Shown here: piece by piece, positions 1 to 7,922 of the stretch
Layout of the letters: every line of letters begins with the position of its first letter
Numbering within the stretch: position 1 is the first letter of the stretch
NCBI GenBank assembly: GCA_019243445.1
Contig: JAFAUH010000045.1
Location: forward strand, 1 to 41,730
From: Streptomycetaceae bacterium
GTDB lineage: Bacteria; Actinomycetota; Actinomycetes; Streptomycetales; Streptomycetaceae
Length of the DNA: 41,730 bases
Reading direction: 5' to 3'
Made by a program: the position numbers and the translations under genes
Notes under the pieces: model-generated
Told to the model about the DNA's origin: nothing
Seen by the model: only the letters and a program-made list of their open reading frames with translations
Databases searched by the model: none

Positions 1-225
1 CCAGGAACTGGCGGAGTTGGCCCAGATCACCTGTGGGCCCGGGCCCTTGCCCCAGACGTTGTTTGCGAGACGGTAGCCACCGATGTCGCGGACTGCCCAT
101 TTGCCGCTCGATTGCCAGACGGGTCCCTGAGCAGCCGCGAAACCCAGGCCGGTCAGCAGCATCACAGCCGGCACCAAGATGAGTGACTTCTTGAATCTTC
201 GTATTCCTGATTTCACAGGCTTCAT
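1..225 (-). CDS. Secreted GH12-type endoglucanase, N-terminal part only
   Basis: The ATG at 225-223 follows a GGAGGG ribosome site six bases upstream, and the frame stays open to the left edge, so only 75 residues are visible. Residues 1-32 form a signal peptide: a basic start (MKPVKSGIRRFKK), a hydrophobic core (LILVPAVMLLTGLGFA) and a likely cleavage after AAA. The mature part begins QGPVWQSSGKWAV and then shows GGYRLANNVWGKGPGPQVIW. The NNVWG block followed by a WANS segment is what I know from the start of actinomycete GH12 endoglucanases and xyloglucanases. The catalytic glutamates of GH12 lie further on, outside the window, so activity cannot be judged. Family assignment rests on this short block; another secreted beta-jelly-roll hydrolase is possible. 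Confidence 0.6.
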   Translation of the reverse strand, partial: MKPVKSGIRRFKKSLILVPAVMLLTGLGFAAAQGPVWQSSGKWAVRDIGGYRLANNVWGKGPGPQVIWANSASSW

Positions 226-621
226 GGTTGCCCTCCGGCGATTGGAATAGACATACTGCGGTGACGTGAGCGCAGTCCGGGCGGAACAGCAAGCTGATCT
301 CGGCTACGGTGCACGGCAGCGTAGCGAACCCTTCCGGGGCCGCCAACCGCAAGAAGTCACCGGATCTCCGTACAGCCTCTCCACCTGTACGGTCACATCG
401 GTGTTCCCAGGAGACAGCAGAGTGCCTTCTTGTGAGGCGCCCTTGCGATCTGCAGAATTTTCCATGCAACGAGGCACAGTCATGCGGCCTCCTCTCCCCC
501 TGGGCGAACCGAGCAAACCGTCGGCAGAATTCCCTCTGAAGAATTCCCGCCGACCGCATCGAATTTCATCGGAAGCAGGCTCCATGAAAGCCTTGATCCC
601 TCTATATTCATATGGAATTCA
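226..621. other. Intergenic region between divergent glucanase and phosphatase-transporter genes
   Basis: No supported gene. It must hold both divergent promoters. At 603-608 a TATATT lies 13 bases before the ATG at 622 and could be a -10 element giving a very short leader. The GAATTCCC motif occurs twice near 526-550, between GTCGGC and GCCGAC arms. I see no CebR-type box (an inverted TGGGAGC repeat) in front of the glucanase gene. Confidence 0.5.
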
Positions 622-2262
622 ATGCCTATCTACTTCATACGTCACGGCGAGTCGCAGGCCAATGAGCAAAATCGGTTCGCTGGGCGCCTGAACGCCCCCC
701 TGACCAGCCTTGGCATACGCCAGGCACACCAGGCCGCACAGCGAGTCGCCGCACTCGGCACCCATATCGACGAGCTCCATGTCTCCCCCCTCGACCGGGC
801 CAGAAACACGGCAGAGATCATCATGGAGGCACAGGCGCGGCAGCCTGAGCGGACTGTCGTCAGCGAGGACCTGGTGGAACGCGACTTCGGGGACTTCAGC
901 GGCCGTAACAAGAGCCTGGTCAAAAAGACAATCGGCTTCGCGGCGTACACCGAGTACTTCCACTCCCACACCGGTTGCCCGCCCGGCGGCGAGAGTTGGG
1001 AGGCGATGTACGAGCGAACCGCCGCCTACTACCACAACGTCCTGCTTCCCGCCTCCCGCTCGGGGCGTACCGTGCTGGTCGTCTGCCACAAGTACATCGT
1101 TGAGATGTTCGCACTGGTTGTCGCCGGCGTCCCGGTGGAGCAGGTCCGGGACTTCAAAATTCCCAACGCCCGGCCACTGAGCGAGGAGGACTTGCGGAAG
1201 GCGGTCGGCCGCCCGGCCGCCGCCGGATTCCTCAACAACCTCGGCGAAATCGTCGAGATCCGCCTGCCGCTGCTGGTGGCCTCGGCCGCCGTGCTCGGTA
1301 TGGTAGTCCAGTTGCTGGTCGGCTACCGCGTCCCGCCGTGGCTGTTCTCCACGCTGATGACTGCGTTCCTCGCAGTCGGTTCATTCTTCACGATGCTGCG
1401 AGTGGATCCCCGCAACCTGCGCGGCGCCTTGGGCAGCATCCGGCCGATCGTCCCGCTGCTGCTCGTACGCCTTGCGGTGGGACTCGTCCTGCTGTGGACC
1501 AGCCGGAGCCTGGAGCAGGACCTCGCGGGCCTGTTCTTCCTGCTGCCGTCCGCGCTCCTCACGCCCACCCTCTCCCTGCTCTGGGGCGGCGACTACTTCT
1601 TCTCGGTACGCCTTGCAGTCGCCTCATCCCTCCTTCTGCCCGCAGTACTTCTCGGCGCGGTGGTGATCCCGATGGGTGTGCCGATGCTGCATGGCCTCCC
1701 GCTGGGTGCTCTCACTCCGGCTCTCGGGAGCTATGGGGCAGTCCTCGTTGCCGCACTCGTTGTGCCGGGCGTCGGCGCACAGCTGCTACGCCGCCGCGAC
1801 CCGATTCGCGCGGGGTCTGTCAGCACCAACTGGAACTGGCTCGGCGGGCTTACGCTGGTGCCGCTCGCAGGACTCGCCACTTTCACCCTGACACCGCCCA
1901 CCGGGCTCACTCATCACGGTGAACTGACCTCCCTGCTCACTGCCATGGCGGTCACCGTAGCCGCCCATACCGCTTTGCGCCTGCTGGCTCTGGCCTTCCT
2001 GCACGGACGCCGCCGAGGGGTGGGCCTGGGCCGTGACATCTTCATCACCCAGAACACGCCCAACATCTTTCTCTGGCTGGCGATGGCCTCCGTCCTCGCC
2101 CCGGTGACCGCACACCAGGTTTCGGTGACCGGCCTCGGGATGGCGCTGGTCTTCTTCCTCGCCATGTACGGCGACGAACGCGTCTTCCTCGTCCGCCATC
2201 GCCGCGAGATGCGCACCCGCCGCCGTCATGCGAGGCGGAGGCGGGCCGCCCTGGCGTGGTGA
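622..2262 (+). CDS. Histidine phosphatase fused to a ten-helix BASS/SBF-like membrane domain
   Basis: Residues 1-200 are a phosphoglycerate-mutase-type histidine phosphatase. The RHGES motif gives the phospho-accepting His8 beside Arg7; SPLDRARNTAE supplies the pocket arginine at 59-61; LVERDFGDFSG carries the acidic residue near 86; and VCHK gives the second histidine, His156. Residues 213-520 are about ten hydrophobic segments. The stretch LLPSALLTPTLSLLWGGD, followed by SVRLAVASSLLLP, resembles the core of the bile-acid:sodium symporter (SBF/BART) fold, in which PG-rich and LxxGDxxLSV motifs occur. The tail is very basic. The start has no clear Shine-Dalgarno sequence, only an AT-rich TATATTCATATGG just upstream. 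The last 37 bases overlap the convergent gene. The fusion is unusual: the phosphatase should sit in the cytosol at the membrane. The substrate is unknown, and the transporter family is inferred from motif resemblance only. Confidence 0.8.
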   Translation: MPIYFIRHGESQANEQNRFAGRLNAPLTSLGIRQAHQAAQRVAALGTHIDELHVSPLDRARNTAEIIMEAQARQPERTVVSEDLVERDFGDFSGRNKSLVKKTIGFAAYTEYFHSHTGCPPGGESWEAMYERTAAYYHNVLLPASRSGRTVLVVCHKYIVEMFALVVAGVPVEQVRDFKIPNARPLSEEDLRKAVGRPAAAGFLNNLGEIVEIRLPLLVASAAVLGMVVQLLVGYRVPPWLFSTLMTAFLAVGSFFTMLRVDPRNLRGALGSIRPIVPLLLVRLAVGLVLLWTSRSLEQDLAGLFFLLPSALLTPTLSLLWGGDYFFSVRLAVASSLLLPAVLLGAVVIPMGVPMLHGLPLGALTPALGSYGAVLVAALVVPGVGAQLLRRRDPIRAGSVSTNWNWLGGLTLVPLAGLATFTLTPPTGLTHHGELTSLLTAMAVTVAAHTALRLLALAFLHGRRRGVGLGRDIFITQNTPNIFLWLAMASVLAPVTAHQVSVTGLGMALVFFLAMYGDERVFLVRHRREMRTRRRHARRRRAALAW

Positions 2263-5200
2263 GCGGGCGGCAGTGAGTTGGCCCCGGTGGTTGTGGGAGC
2301 CGGCGTTCCGTCGTCGCCGATGATCTGTCCCATGCCGTCGAGGTGGAACGTCCAGCCGGTGGGCGTGAAGGTGAGGGCGATGCCGTCGGGATGCTGCGCT
2401 GCCAGTTCCTGCGGAAGCGGCCCGGCCGAGAAGCGTCTGGTCGGCGTGGAGGACCCGTCGCGGCAGAAGCGGACTTCGTACGACGGCTTGCGCGGATGCG
2501 CATAGACGATGCTGATCCGCACCGCCGCGGGCAAATCCGGCCCTGTCACCGGCACCTCTCGCTCACGCAGCGCACCGTAGTTGTCGAGATGCCACGCGGC
2601 CATCTCATCTGTGTCCGGTACCGGTAGGCGCACCGTGAAGCCACTGCGCTCCTTGTGTGCGAGCAGCCGCGCGCCCGGGAGGAAATGGCCGTCGGCGTCG
2701 ACCAACTCCGCATCGCGGAAGTCAACGACTCTCTCTCCCCCGGTGGAGAAGCGCAACAACGCACCACCACTGCCCGGCAGTTCAAGAGTCCGGAAATCAT
2801 TCGTGGGCTGCCACCGCCCGTGCAGAGCATCCGTCAGGGGGCGCTGCAAGACCGCCTCGCCGCTTTCGGCCACGAGCCGCAGCATGCCGTCCGGCCCGAA
2901 GTGGACGGAGGCTGCCTGGCCGGTTGGCCGGCCAGTTTCATCAAGGCGCACAGCGGAAGCGGGCTCGGCTGCGTAGTCGATCTGCCAGTACGGACCGCAG
3001 GCATCGGCGTGGGCGCAGAGGGTCTGCTTCAGCACCCGGCTGTCGGCCGGATCGATCATCAGCCGCACCGGGGAGGCCAGCGGGGCATCGTGTGGTCTCA
3101 AGGCCACCCGTCCGTCCCGCATCGCATTCGCCGGCCAGGCCGTCATCGGTTCGCCTTCGGTATCCAGCAGCCGCGGGGCCCGGTTGCGGCCTTCCAGGGG
3201 CAGACGGAGGACAGCTACCCTTTGCGCTTCGCCGGCTCCCGTGACGCTCTCCGTTCCGGTCAGCGTCAAGTCGGCATGGACGAGCGTGGCGGCTGAGGTG
3301 GTGTTCTCAAGGCCAACGCGGAAGAAAAACACACCGTTTGCCAGGTCTGTGACGGTGAAACCGTCCGACGGCTGGCCCGCTCCCCCGACGGGCTTGATGC
3401 TCAAACGGGTGTCCCCCAGGATCTCGAAATCCCGTCCGGTCTGTGGATGGCGGATCGCCCACACCGTTGCACCGTCCAGCAGCTCGCCGATGCCCTCGCC
3501 GCGCAGCGGGACGGGTTCGACCAGGCCCAGGCCGAAGTGGCCATCCAAGGTTTCGAAGACAGTCCTCCCCGACTCCGGCCACTGGTAAAGCCAGTTGCGA
3601 ACCGTTGCTTCCGAGCGGTCGAAGTGCGATGCCAGGCGGGCCCGATCGTGCCCGCTGTTCTTGTAGAGGGCCAGCAGCGCACCGAAGTGCTCGGGCAACA
3701 CCCCGCTCCCGGACCCGGCTGCAGCCTCCCCGGTGCGCTGGGCGGCGACGTCGAGCGCCTCACTAAGGTCGGCCGACAGCAGTTGCCCGGTGAGGGTATC
3801 GACCAGTTCGCCGGGCGTGGCGCCCAGGCGGTCTGCCACTTTCCCCACATCATATCCCTCACTCTCAATCAGGGAGAGCAGCCGCAGGTACGGGTGGCGT
3901 GCAACTGTCCGGGGCTGCGCGGGGGCCAGCGTCTGTTCCGAGTTTCCGGCTGAGATCACGCGGCTTGGCGATTCTGTCTCCTGCGTAAGGTGTGGCGCCG
4001 GCAGGTGCGCCGCTGAGGGATCGGGCGCCCCCGCGCGCAGCAGTTCCAGTATCTGACTCACCTCCAGATGCGGCGTGGGAAGGCCTTCGGCGCTGTCTTG
4101 GCCTGCGGTGAGTCCGCCGGAGTGCGCCAGGGTGTCGGATGTGCTGGATGTGCCGGTCAGAGACGGGTCAGCGCCCGGCCACATCAACTGGCGTAGCGGC
4201 GGGGCGATTTCGAGGCGCGGCACGCCTTGTGTCCGCACCGGCACTCCGGCCGCGGTATTCATGAACGACGCGGGCCGGAACAGTGTCTCCAACAGCCCCG
4301 GACGCCGGCCTGCGCCCAGCCCGGCAACTCTCAACCAGTCCGGGATTTGCGCCGCTTGTCGATCCGCCTGGCCCGGCAGCCACAGTCGGGAAAAGGCCGG
4401 AGTGCTGGATTCATCCGGCCAGCCGACCGTACTGAATCCATCAGGCCGCACTCGGACCGGCCAGCCCCTCTCCGCTGCCAGCAGTGGCTCGTCCAGCTTC
4501 CCTGTCGCGTCCTTCGTCCACACCACCGGCCCGGGCAACAGCACGCCCGGTCCCGTCTTGGCTCCGGCTGCCGCATCCGGCAGGAAGTCCTTCGGCCCCG
4601 GTCTGCCTCTTGGACGCAAGCCCTGCATCGCGTGCAGCATTCCGAGCACCTCCAGACCTGCTCGCGCCGCCCGTTGTCCGTACCCCTTCCACCCCGCGCG
4701 GAAGTCGCGCGCCGCATTCGTCAGATTCGTCAGTTGCGCCCGTCGGCGCATCGCCGCCCACGCCTCACGAAAACCCAGCGTCGCCATCTCGCCAAACGTC
4801 ATCGGCGTCAACAACGCCGCGCCCGCCCGCCCCAGATTCGTCAGCCCATATGCCGTATGCGCCCCCACCCCCGCGACCAGATCCGGATACCACTTCATCA
4901 CCCGGCCGACATCCCGCCCCACCGCAGCCGAAGCGCTCTCCCATGCACTCCCCAATACCTCCGGCGTCTTCGTCAGCATCCCCGGAAGCGCAACCACCCC
5001 CCGCCAGGTACTCGCTCCGGTCTGCGCCATGAACTCCGCGAATTTCACAGGCGAGGACAGTACATTCGCCATTTTGGCTGCGGCATGTCCCGTATTTCCC
5101 AGCAGCGCCCGCGTCGCGGCCCCCAACTCCCCGGCAGTGAACAGCCCTCGCGTCTCCGGCAGCAAAAACCCCAGCGATGCCAGCGCCAGACTCTGCCATT

Positions 5201-5885
5201 TCTCCCGACCTTCGGCGAAATCCACCGCATTCATCCCGAACGCGGCCACCCCCATCCCGAACCCGATCACACCGAGCGGACCATCCACCACCGACGACAG
5301 CAAAATCAGCACCATTCCGGTGATCTCCAGGGCCATCTCAACGCCCTTCCAGATCCGCTCGGACAGACTCGGCACCTCGATCGGCTGCGATACCATCTCC
5401 GAGGCATCCCGCAGCACCTGTTCCATCGTCCGCGCCGCGGCATTCACCTGGCCCACCTGGTCTTGGACCTGCTGCTTGAGCCCCGCCAGCTTCGGATCCC
5501 CCGCCGTCAACTCCGCCGCCTGCGACACCACTCCGGCCGCCGTCTGCTGTCCCTCCATCAGCGCCAGCCGGTATTCGGCCACCGCCTCTCCGGCCAGCGA
5601 AAACGCCCGTGCGAGGTTGTAGACAAACGTCTTCAGCCGCCCCGAGATCACCCCCCGCAGCACATTCGCCGTGTCCCCCCCGAACCCCTCCGAGGACGCC
5701 GACGCAAACGCATCCAACCCCTGGGACACCGACCACGCCGTATCCCGCAGATACGTGAAATCGTCGATGATCCCCTGCAATACTCGCGGATCACCCGGCA
5801 ATGGAGCCCCGTCGAACCCCAACCTCGACCAATCAGCGTCCAGGAAAACGGACATCACAGGATCACAAACTTGACGATGCGTCAC
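2226..5885 (-). CDS. 1,219-residue protein: type VII-like secretion domain, HTH-like pair, giant-protein repeat module
   Basis: Residues 17-115 (DADWSRLGFDGAPLPGDP, then a helical segment with SEGFGG) resemble the T7SS signal or WXG100-like domain that opens many large actinobacterial exported proteins. A coiled region (130-165) precedes a hydrophobic stretch at 184-222. Residues 230-430 are helical, and 430-660 look disordered and proline-rich. Two helix-turn-helix-like segments follow (about 665-712 and 732-782, the second with HFDRSEATVRNWLYQW). From about 840 to 1020 the protein aligns with a repeat module of the giant protein at 22-41 kb: DGFTVTDLANG, TEGEPMTAW, GRVALRP, RLMIDP, PYWQIDYA and AVRLDETGR occur in the same order. 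The remainder is beta-rich and ends without a recognisable toxin domain. The GTG at 5885 gives the longest frame; the ATG at 5855 (MSVFLDADW) is an equally good start, and neither has a good ribosome site. Function unknown. Confidence 0.75.
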   Translation of the reverse strand: MTHRQVCDPVMSVFLDADWSRLGFDGAPLPGDPRVLQGIIDDFTYLRDTAWSVSQGLDAFASASSEGFGGDTANVLRGVISGRLKTFVYNLARAFSLAGEAVAEYRLALMEGQQTAAGVVSQAAELTAGDPKLAGLKQQVQDQVGQVNAAARTMEQVLRDASEMVSQPIEVPSLSERIWKGVEMALEITGMVLILLSSVVDGPLGVIGFGMGVAAFGMNAVDFAEGREKWQSLALASLGFLLPETRGLFTAGELGAATRALLGNTGHAAAKMANVLSSPVKFAEFMAQTGASTWRGVVALPGMLTKTPEVLGSAWESASAAVGRDVGRVMKWYPDLVAGVGAHTAYGLTNLGRAGAALLTPMTFGEMATLGFREAWAAMRRRAQLTNLTNAARDFRAGWKGYGQRAARAGLEVLGMLHAMQGLRPRGRPGPKDFLPDAAAGAKTGPGVLLPGPVVWTKDATGKLDEPLLAAERGWPVRVRPDGFSTVGWPDESSTPAFSRLWLPGQADRQAAQIPDWLRVAGLGAGRRPGLLETLFRPASFMNTAAGVPVRTQGVPRLEIAPPLRQLMWPGADPSLTGTSSTSDTLAHSGGLTAGQDSAEGLPTPHLEVSQILELLRAGAPDPSAAHLPAPHLTQETESPSRVISAGNSEQTLAPAQPRTVARHPYLRLLSLIESEGYDVGKVADRLGATPGELVDTLTGQLLSADLSEALDVAAQRTGEAAAGSGSGVLPEHFGALLALYKNSGHDRARLASHFDRSEATVRNWLYQWPESGRTVFETLDGHFGLGLVEPVPLRGEGIGELLDGATVWAIRHPQTGRDFEILGDTRLSIKPVGGAGQPSDGFTVTDLANGVFFFRVGLENTTSAATLVHADLTLTGTESVTGAGEAQRVAVLRLPLEGRNRAPRLLDTEGEPMTAWPANAMRDGRVALRPHDAPLASPVRLMIDPADSRVLKQTLCAHADACGPYWQIDYAAEPASAVRLDETGRPTGQAASVHFGPDGMLRLVAESGEAVLQRPLTDALHGRWQPTNDFRTLELPGSGGALLRFSTGGERVVDFRDAELVDADGHFLPGARLLAHKERSGFTVRLPVPDTDEMAAWHLDNYGALREREVPVTGPDLPAAVRISIVYAHPRKPSYEVRFCRDGSSTPTRRFSAGPLPQELAAQHPDGIALTFTPTGWTFHLDGMGQIIGDDGTPAPTTTGANSLPPAHHARAARLRLA

Positions 5886-5889
5886 GGAA

Positions 5890-5917
5890 ATTATGGCTAA
5901 AGTTCAGAAAAACGCAA
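5890..5917 (-). promoter_or_regulatory. Possible promoter for the 1,219-residue protein gene
   Basis: On the minus strand TTGCGT (5917-5912) and CATAAT (5895-5890) are separated by 16 bases in an AT-rich patch. CATAAT ends four bases before the GTG at 5885, so a transcript from here would be leaderless or would start just inside the frame. This is a weak match and only tentative. Confidence 0.3.
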
Positions 5918-5990
5918 AAGCCACAGTACCGTACACCATGGGTTTCACGGAAAGCAACTCATCGCGGCCATCGCCGCATGGCCACGTCGT

Positions 5991-6059
5991 CGTCACGGCT
6001 CGCTTCCCTCCATAACGGCGAAGCGAGCCGTGACGCTCACTGCACAAACCCGGTGAGCG
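5991..6059 (-). terminator. Tandem hairpins downstream of the amino-acid permease
   Basis: A perfect 16-bp stem (arms 5991-6006 and 6020-6035, beginning CGTCACGGCTCGC, 13-base loop) is followed by a 7-bp stem (CGCTCAC at 6034-6040 with GTGAGCG at 6053-6059). They lie directly behind the permease stop codon and before the next minus-strand gene. A U-run is lacking, as is common for actinomycete terminators. Confidence 0.75.
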
Positions 6060-6060
6060 G

Positions 6061-7659
6061 CTAGCGTTCAGCAGGCGCGAACGGCTCGTTCACCGCAGAG
6101 ACGGTTTCTCCCTCCATCGCCTCTCCAGTGAAGTAGCCGCTCCTGACGCCCCACTGGTAGAAGGCGAGAGCGCTGACCGCCACAATCGCCATATCCCATC
6201 CGTAGGGCAGCAGGCCATGGCCTCCGAAGCGGTCGCTGCCGATGGCGGAGAGCCCTGCCATCCACAGCAAGTAGACCGGCAGCCAGGCTCCGGAGCGCAA
6301 CTGCTGCCCGAATCCCTCGAATCGCGCCTTGGCCTGGTAGTACAGGTAGATCGGGAAGCCGATCGCCACGATGAAGATCACCTGGCCCGTGAGCGGCCAG
6401 CGGGACCAGTACAGGGCTTCCGAAGCAAGAACGAAGGAGACGGGGCCGAGCAAGCGAAGCCCCTTCAGCCGCAGCGGCCGGGGAAGACCGGGAGCGGTGC
6501 GGCGTAGCACCATGACGGAGACGGGGCCAGTCAAGTAGGAGATGACGGTGGCCACACCGATGACCGACGACAGCGTGCCCCAGCCCCGGAACATGAACAG
6601 GAAGACGAAGGAGACAGCGAGATTCAGCCACATCGCGGGGCGCGGCACGCCGTAACGGGGGTGGAGCTTCCCAAAGAGCTTGGGGAAGTAGCCGTTGTCA
6701 CTCATGCCCTGGATCATCCGGGATGTCGTCGCGGTGTACGTCATGCCGGTGCCGGACGGAGACACGAAGGCATCCCCGTACAAAACGATGGCCAACCAGT
6801 TGAGGTTGAGGGCGATAGCCAGGTCGGCGAAGGGTGAGTGGAAGTTCACCGATCCCCAACCGCTCACCAGGTCGTGGACAGGGACGGCTCCGATGAACGC
6901 GACCTGCAGGGCGACGTAGATGACGGCTGCGGCGAGCACGGAGCCGATGACTGCAATCGGCACGTTGCGGTTGGGGTTGCGGGCCTCGCCCGCCATGTTC
7001 ACCGGGCTCTGGAAGCCATTGAAGGCGAACACGATCCCGGAGGTGGCTACTGCTGTGAGCACTGCGGACAGGCCGTTGGGGGCGAAGCCGCCGTGGTCGT
7101 GGAAGTTGCCGCTGTGGAAGCCTGAGGCGATCAGAGCCCCCACAGTGATCGCGGGGATGGCGAACTTCAGAACCGTGATGAAGCTGTTGGCGTGCGAAAA
7201 TGCCTTGACTGTCCAGTAGTTGATGAGGAAGTAGATCACCACTAGCACAGCGGCCACGGCCAGACCTGTTGGCTTGAGCTCATGTCCATCGTACATCTGC
7301 TGGGCCCAGTGCCATTTCCAGGACGCCATGTACTGGGCCGATGCCTGCGCCTCGACGGGGATGACAGACACGACGGCCACCCAGTTCGACCAGCCGGCGG
7401 TGAACCCGGCGAGTGAGCCATGGGTGTACTGCGCGTAGCGGACCATGCCGCCGGACTCGGGGAACATGGCGCCGAGTTCCATGTACGAGGCCGCAATCAG
7501 CAAGATGATCAGCGCACCGATCAACCAGGCCAGAACGGCGGCTGGTCCGGCCACCTTGGCCGCCTTCCAAGCGCCGAACAGCCAGCCGGACCCGACGATC
7601 GAGCCAAGTCCCGTCATGAAGAGCGCAACAGGGCCGATGCTGCGGCGATAGTTGCTCAT
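6061..7659 (-). CDS. APC-family amino-acid permease, aspartate:proton symporter-like
   Basis: A 532-residue polytopic membrane protein of the amino acid-polyamine-organocation superfamily. TM1 has the family's unwound glycine motif in GLGSIVGSGWLFG, and residues 50-75 carry the conserved ELGAMFPESGGMVRYAQYTHG. Further on, SGIVFAFNGFQSPVNMAGEARNP is the TM6 region and loop. About twelve hydrophobic segments can be counted. Length and motif order fit the aspartate:proton symporters related to Bacillus YveA, but substrate cannot be fixed from sequence. The ATG at 7659 is preceded by GCAGGAG about nine bases upstream. It is divergent from a LysR regulator, the classic arrangement in which the regulator controls the neighbour; that link is inferred. 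A strong hairpin pair follows the stop codon, so it is probably transcribed alone. Confidence 0.85.
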   Translation of the reverse strand: MSNYRRSIGPVALFMTGLGSIVGSGWLFGAWKAAKVAGPAAVLAWLIGALIILLIAASYMELGAMFPESGGMVRYAQYTHGSLAGFTAGWSNWVAVVSVIPVEAQASAQYMASWKWHWAQQMYDGHELKPTGLAVAAVLVVIYFLINYWTVKAFSHANSFITVLKFAIPAITVGALIASGFHSGNFHDHGGFAPNGLSAVLTAVATSGIVFAFNGFQSPVNMAGEARNPNRNVPIAVIGSVLAAAVIYVALQVAFIGAVPVHDLVSGWGSVNFHSPFADLAIALNLNWLAIVLYGDAFVSPSGTGMTYTATTSRMIQGMSDNGYFPKLFGKLHPRYGVPRPAMWLNLAVSFVFLFMFRGWGTLSSVIGVATVISYLTGPVSVMVLRRTAPGLPRPLRLKGLRLLGPVSFVLASEALYWSRWPLTGQVIFIVAIGFPIYLYYQAKARFEGFGQQLRSGAWLPVYLLWMAGLSAIGSDRFGGHGLLPYGWDMAIVAVSALAFYQWGVRSGYFTGEAMEGETVSAVNEPFAPAER

Positions 7660-7922
7660 CGAGAACTACTCCTGCCTTTGGGCAGACTGATGGCCGTGAG
7701 GAACGTCCTCGCGGCCACGAACTGACATGAGATGAACCCCGTTTGCCCAGCAGTCCACCCGTCGAACGGGGGTGCCGGGAGAAGGTGGAAAGAAAATTCC
7801 AGGGGTGGTCGGCCCCTGGCCTGACGATCACTCACCCCGACGGGAACGAGTGTGACCGAATGTCGTTCACATGTCCAATACGAAGCGTTCATCAAGATAT
7901 CAAAGGTTCTTATAGTCAGAGG
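7660..7922. promoter_or_regulatory. Divergent control region, permease and LysR regulator
   Basis: A 21-bp dyad lies at 7799-7819: CCAGGGG, seven bases, CCCCTGG. It is a candidate regulator site between the two divergent starts. TATAGT at 7911-7916 sits six bases before the GTG at 7923, the spacing expected when transcription starts at the start codon itself. No other gene is present. Confidence 0.5.

Noticed and set aside
266-691. Plus-strand frame before the phosphatase gene
   Set aside because: No motif, no ribosome site, and it overlaps the phosphatase start in a different frame.
4075-5900. Plus-strand frames opposite the 1,219-residue protein gene
   Set aside because: Low-complexity Ser/Pro/Arg or His/Arg translations with no motifs, whereas the minus frame has recognisable domains.
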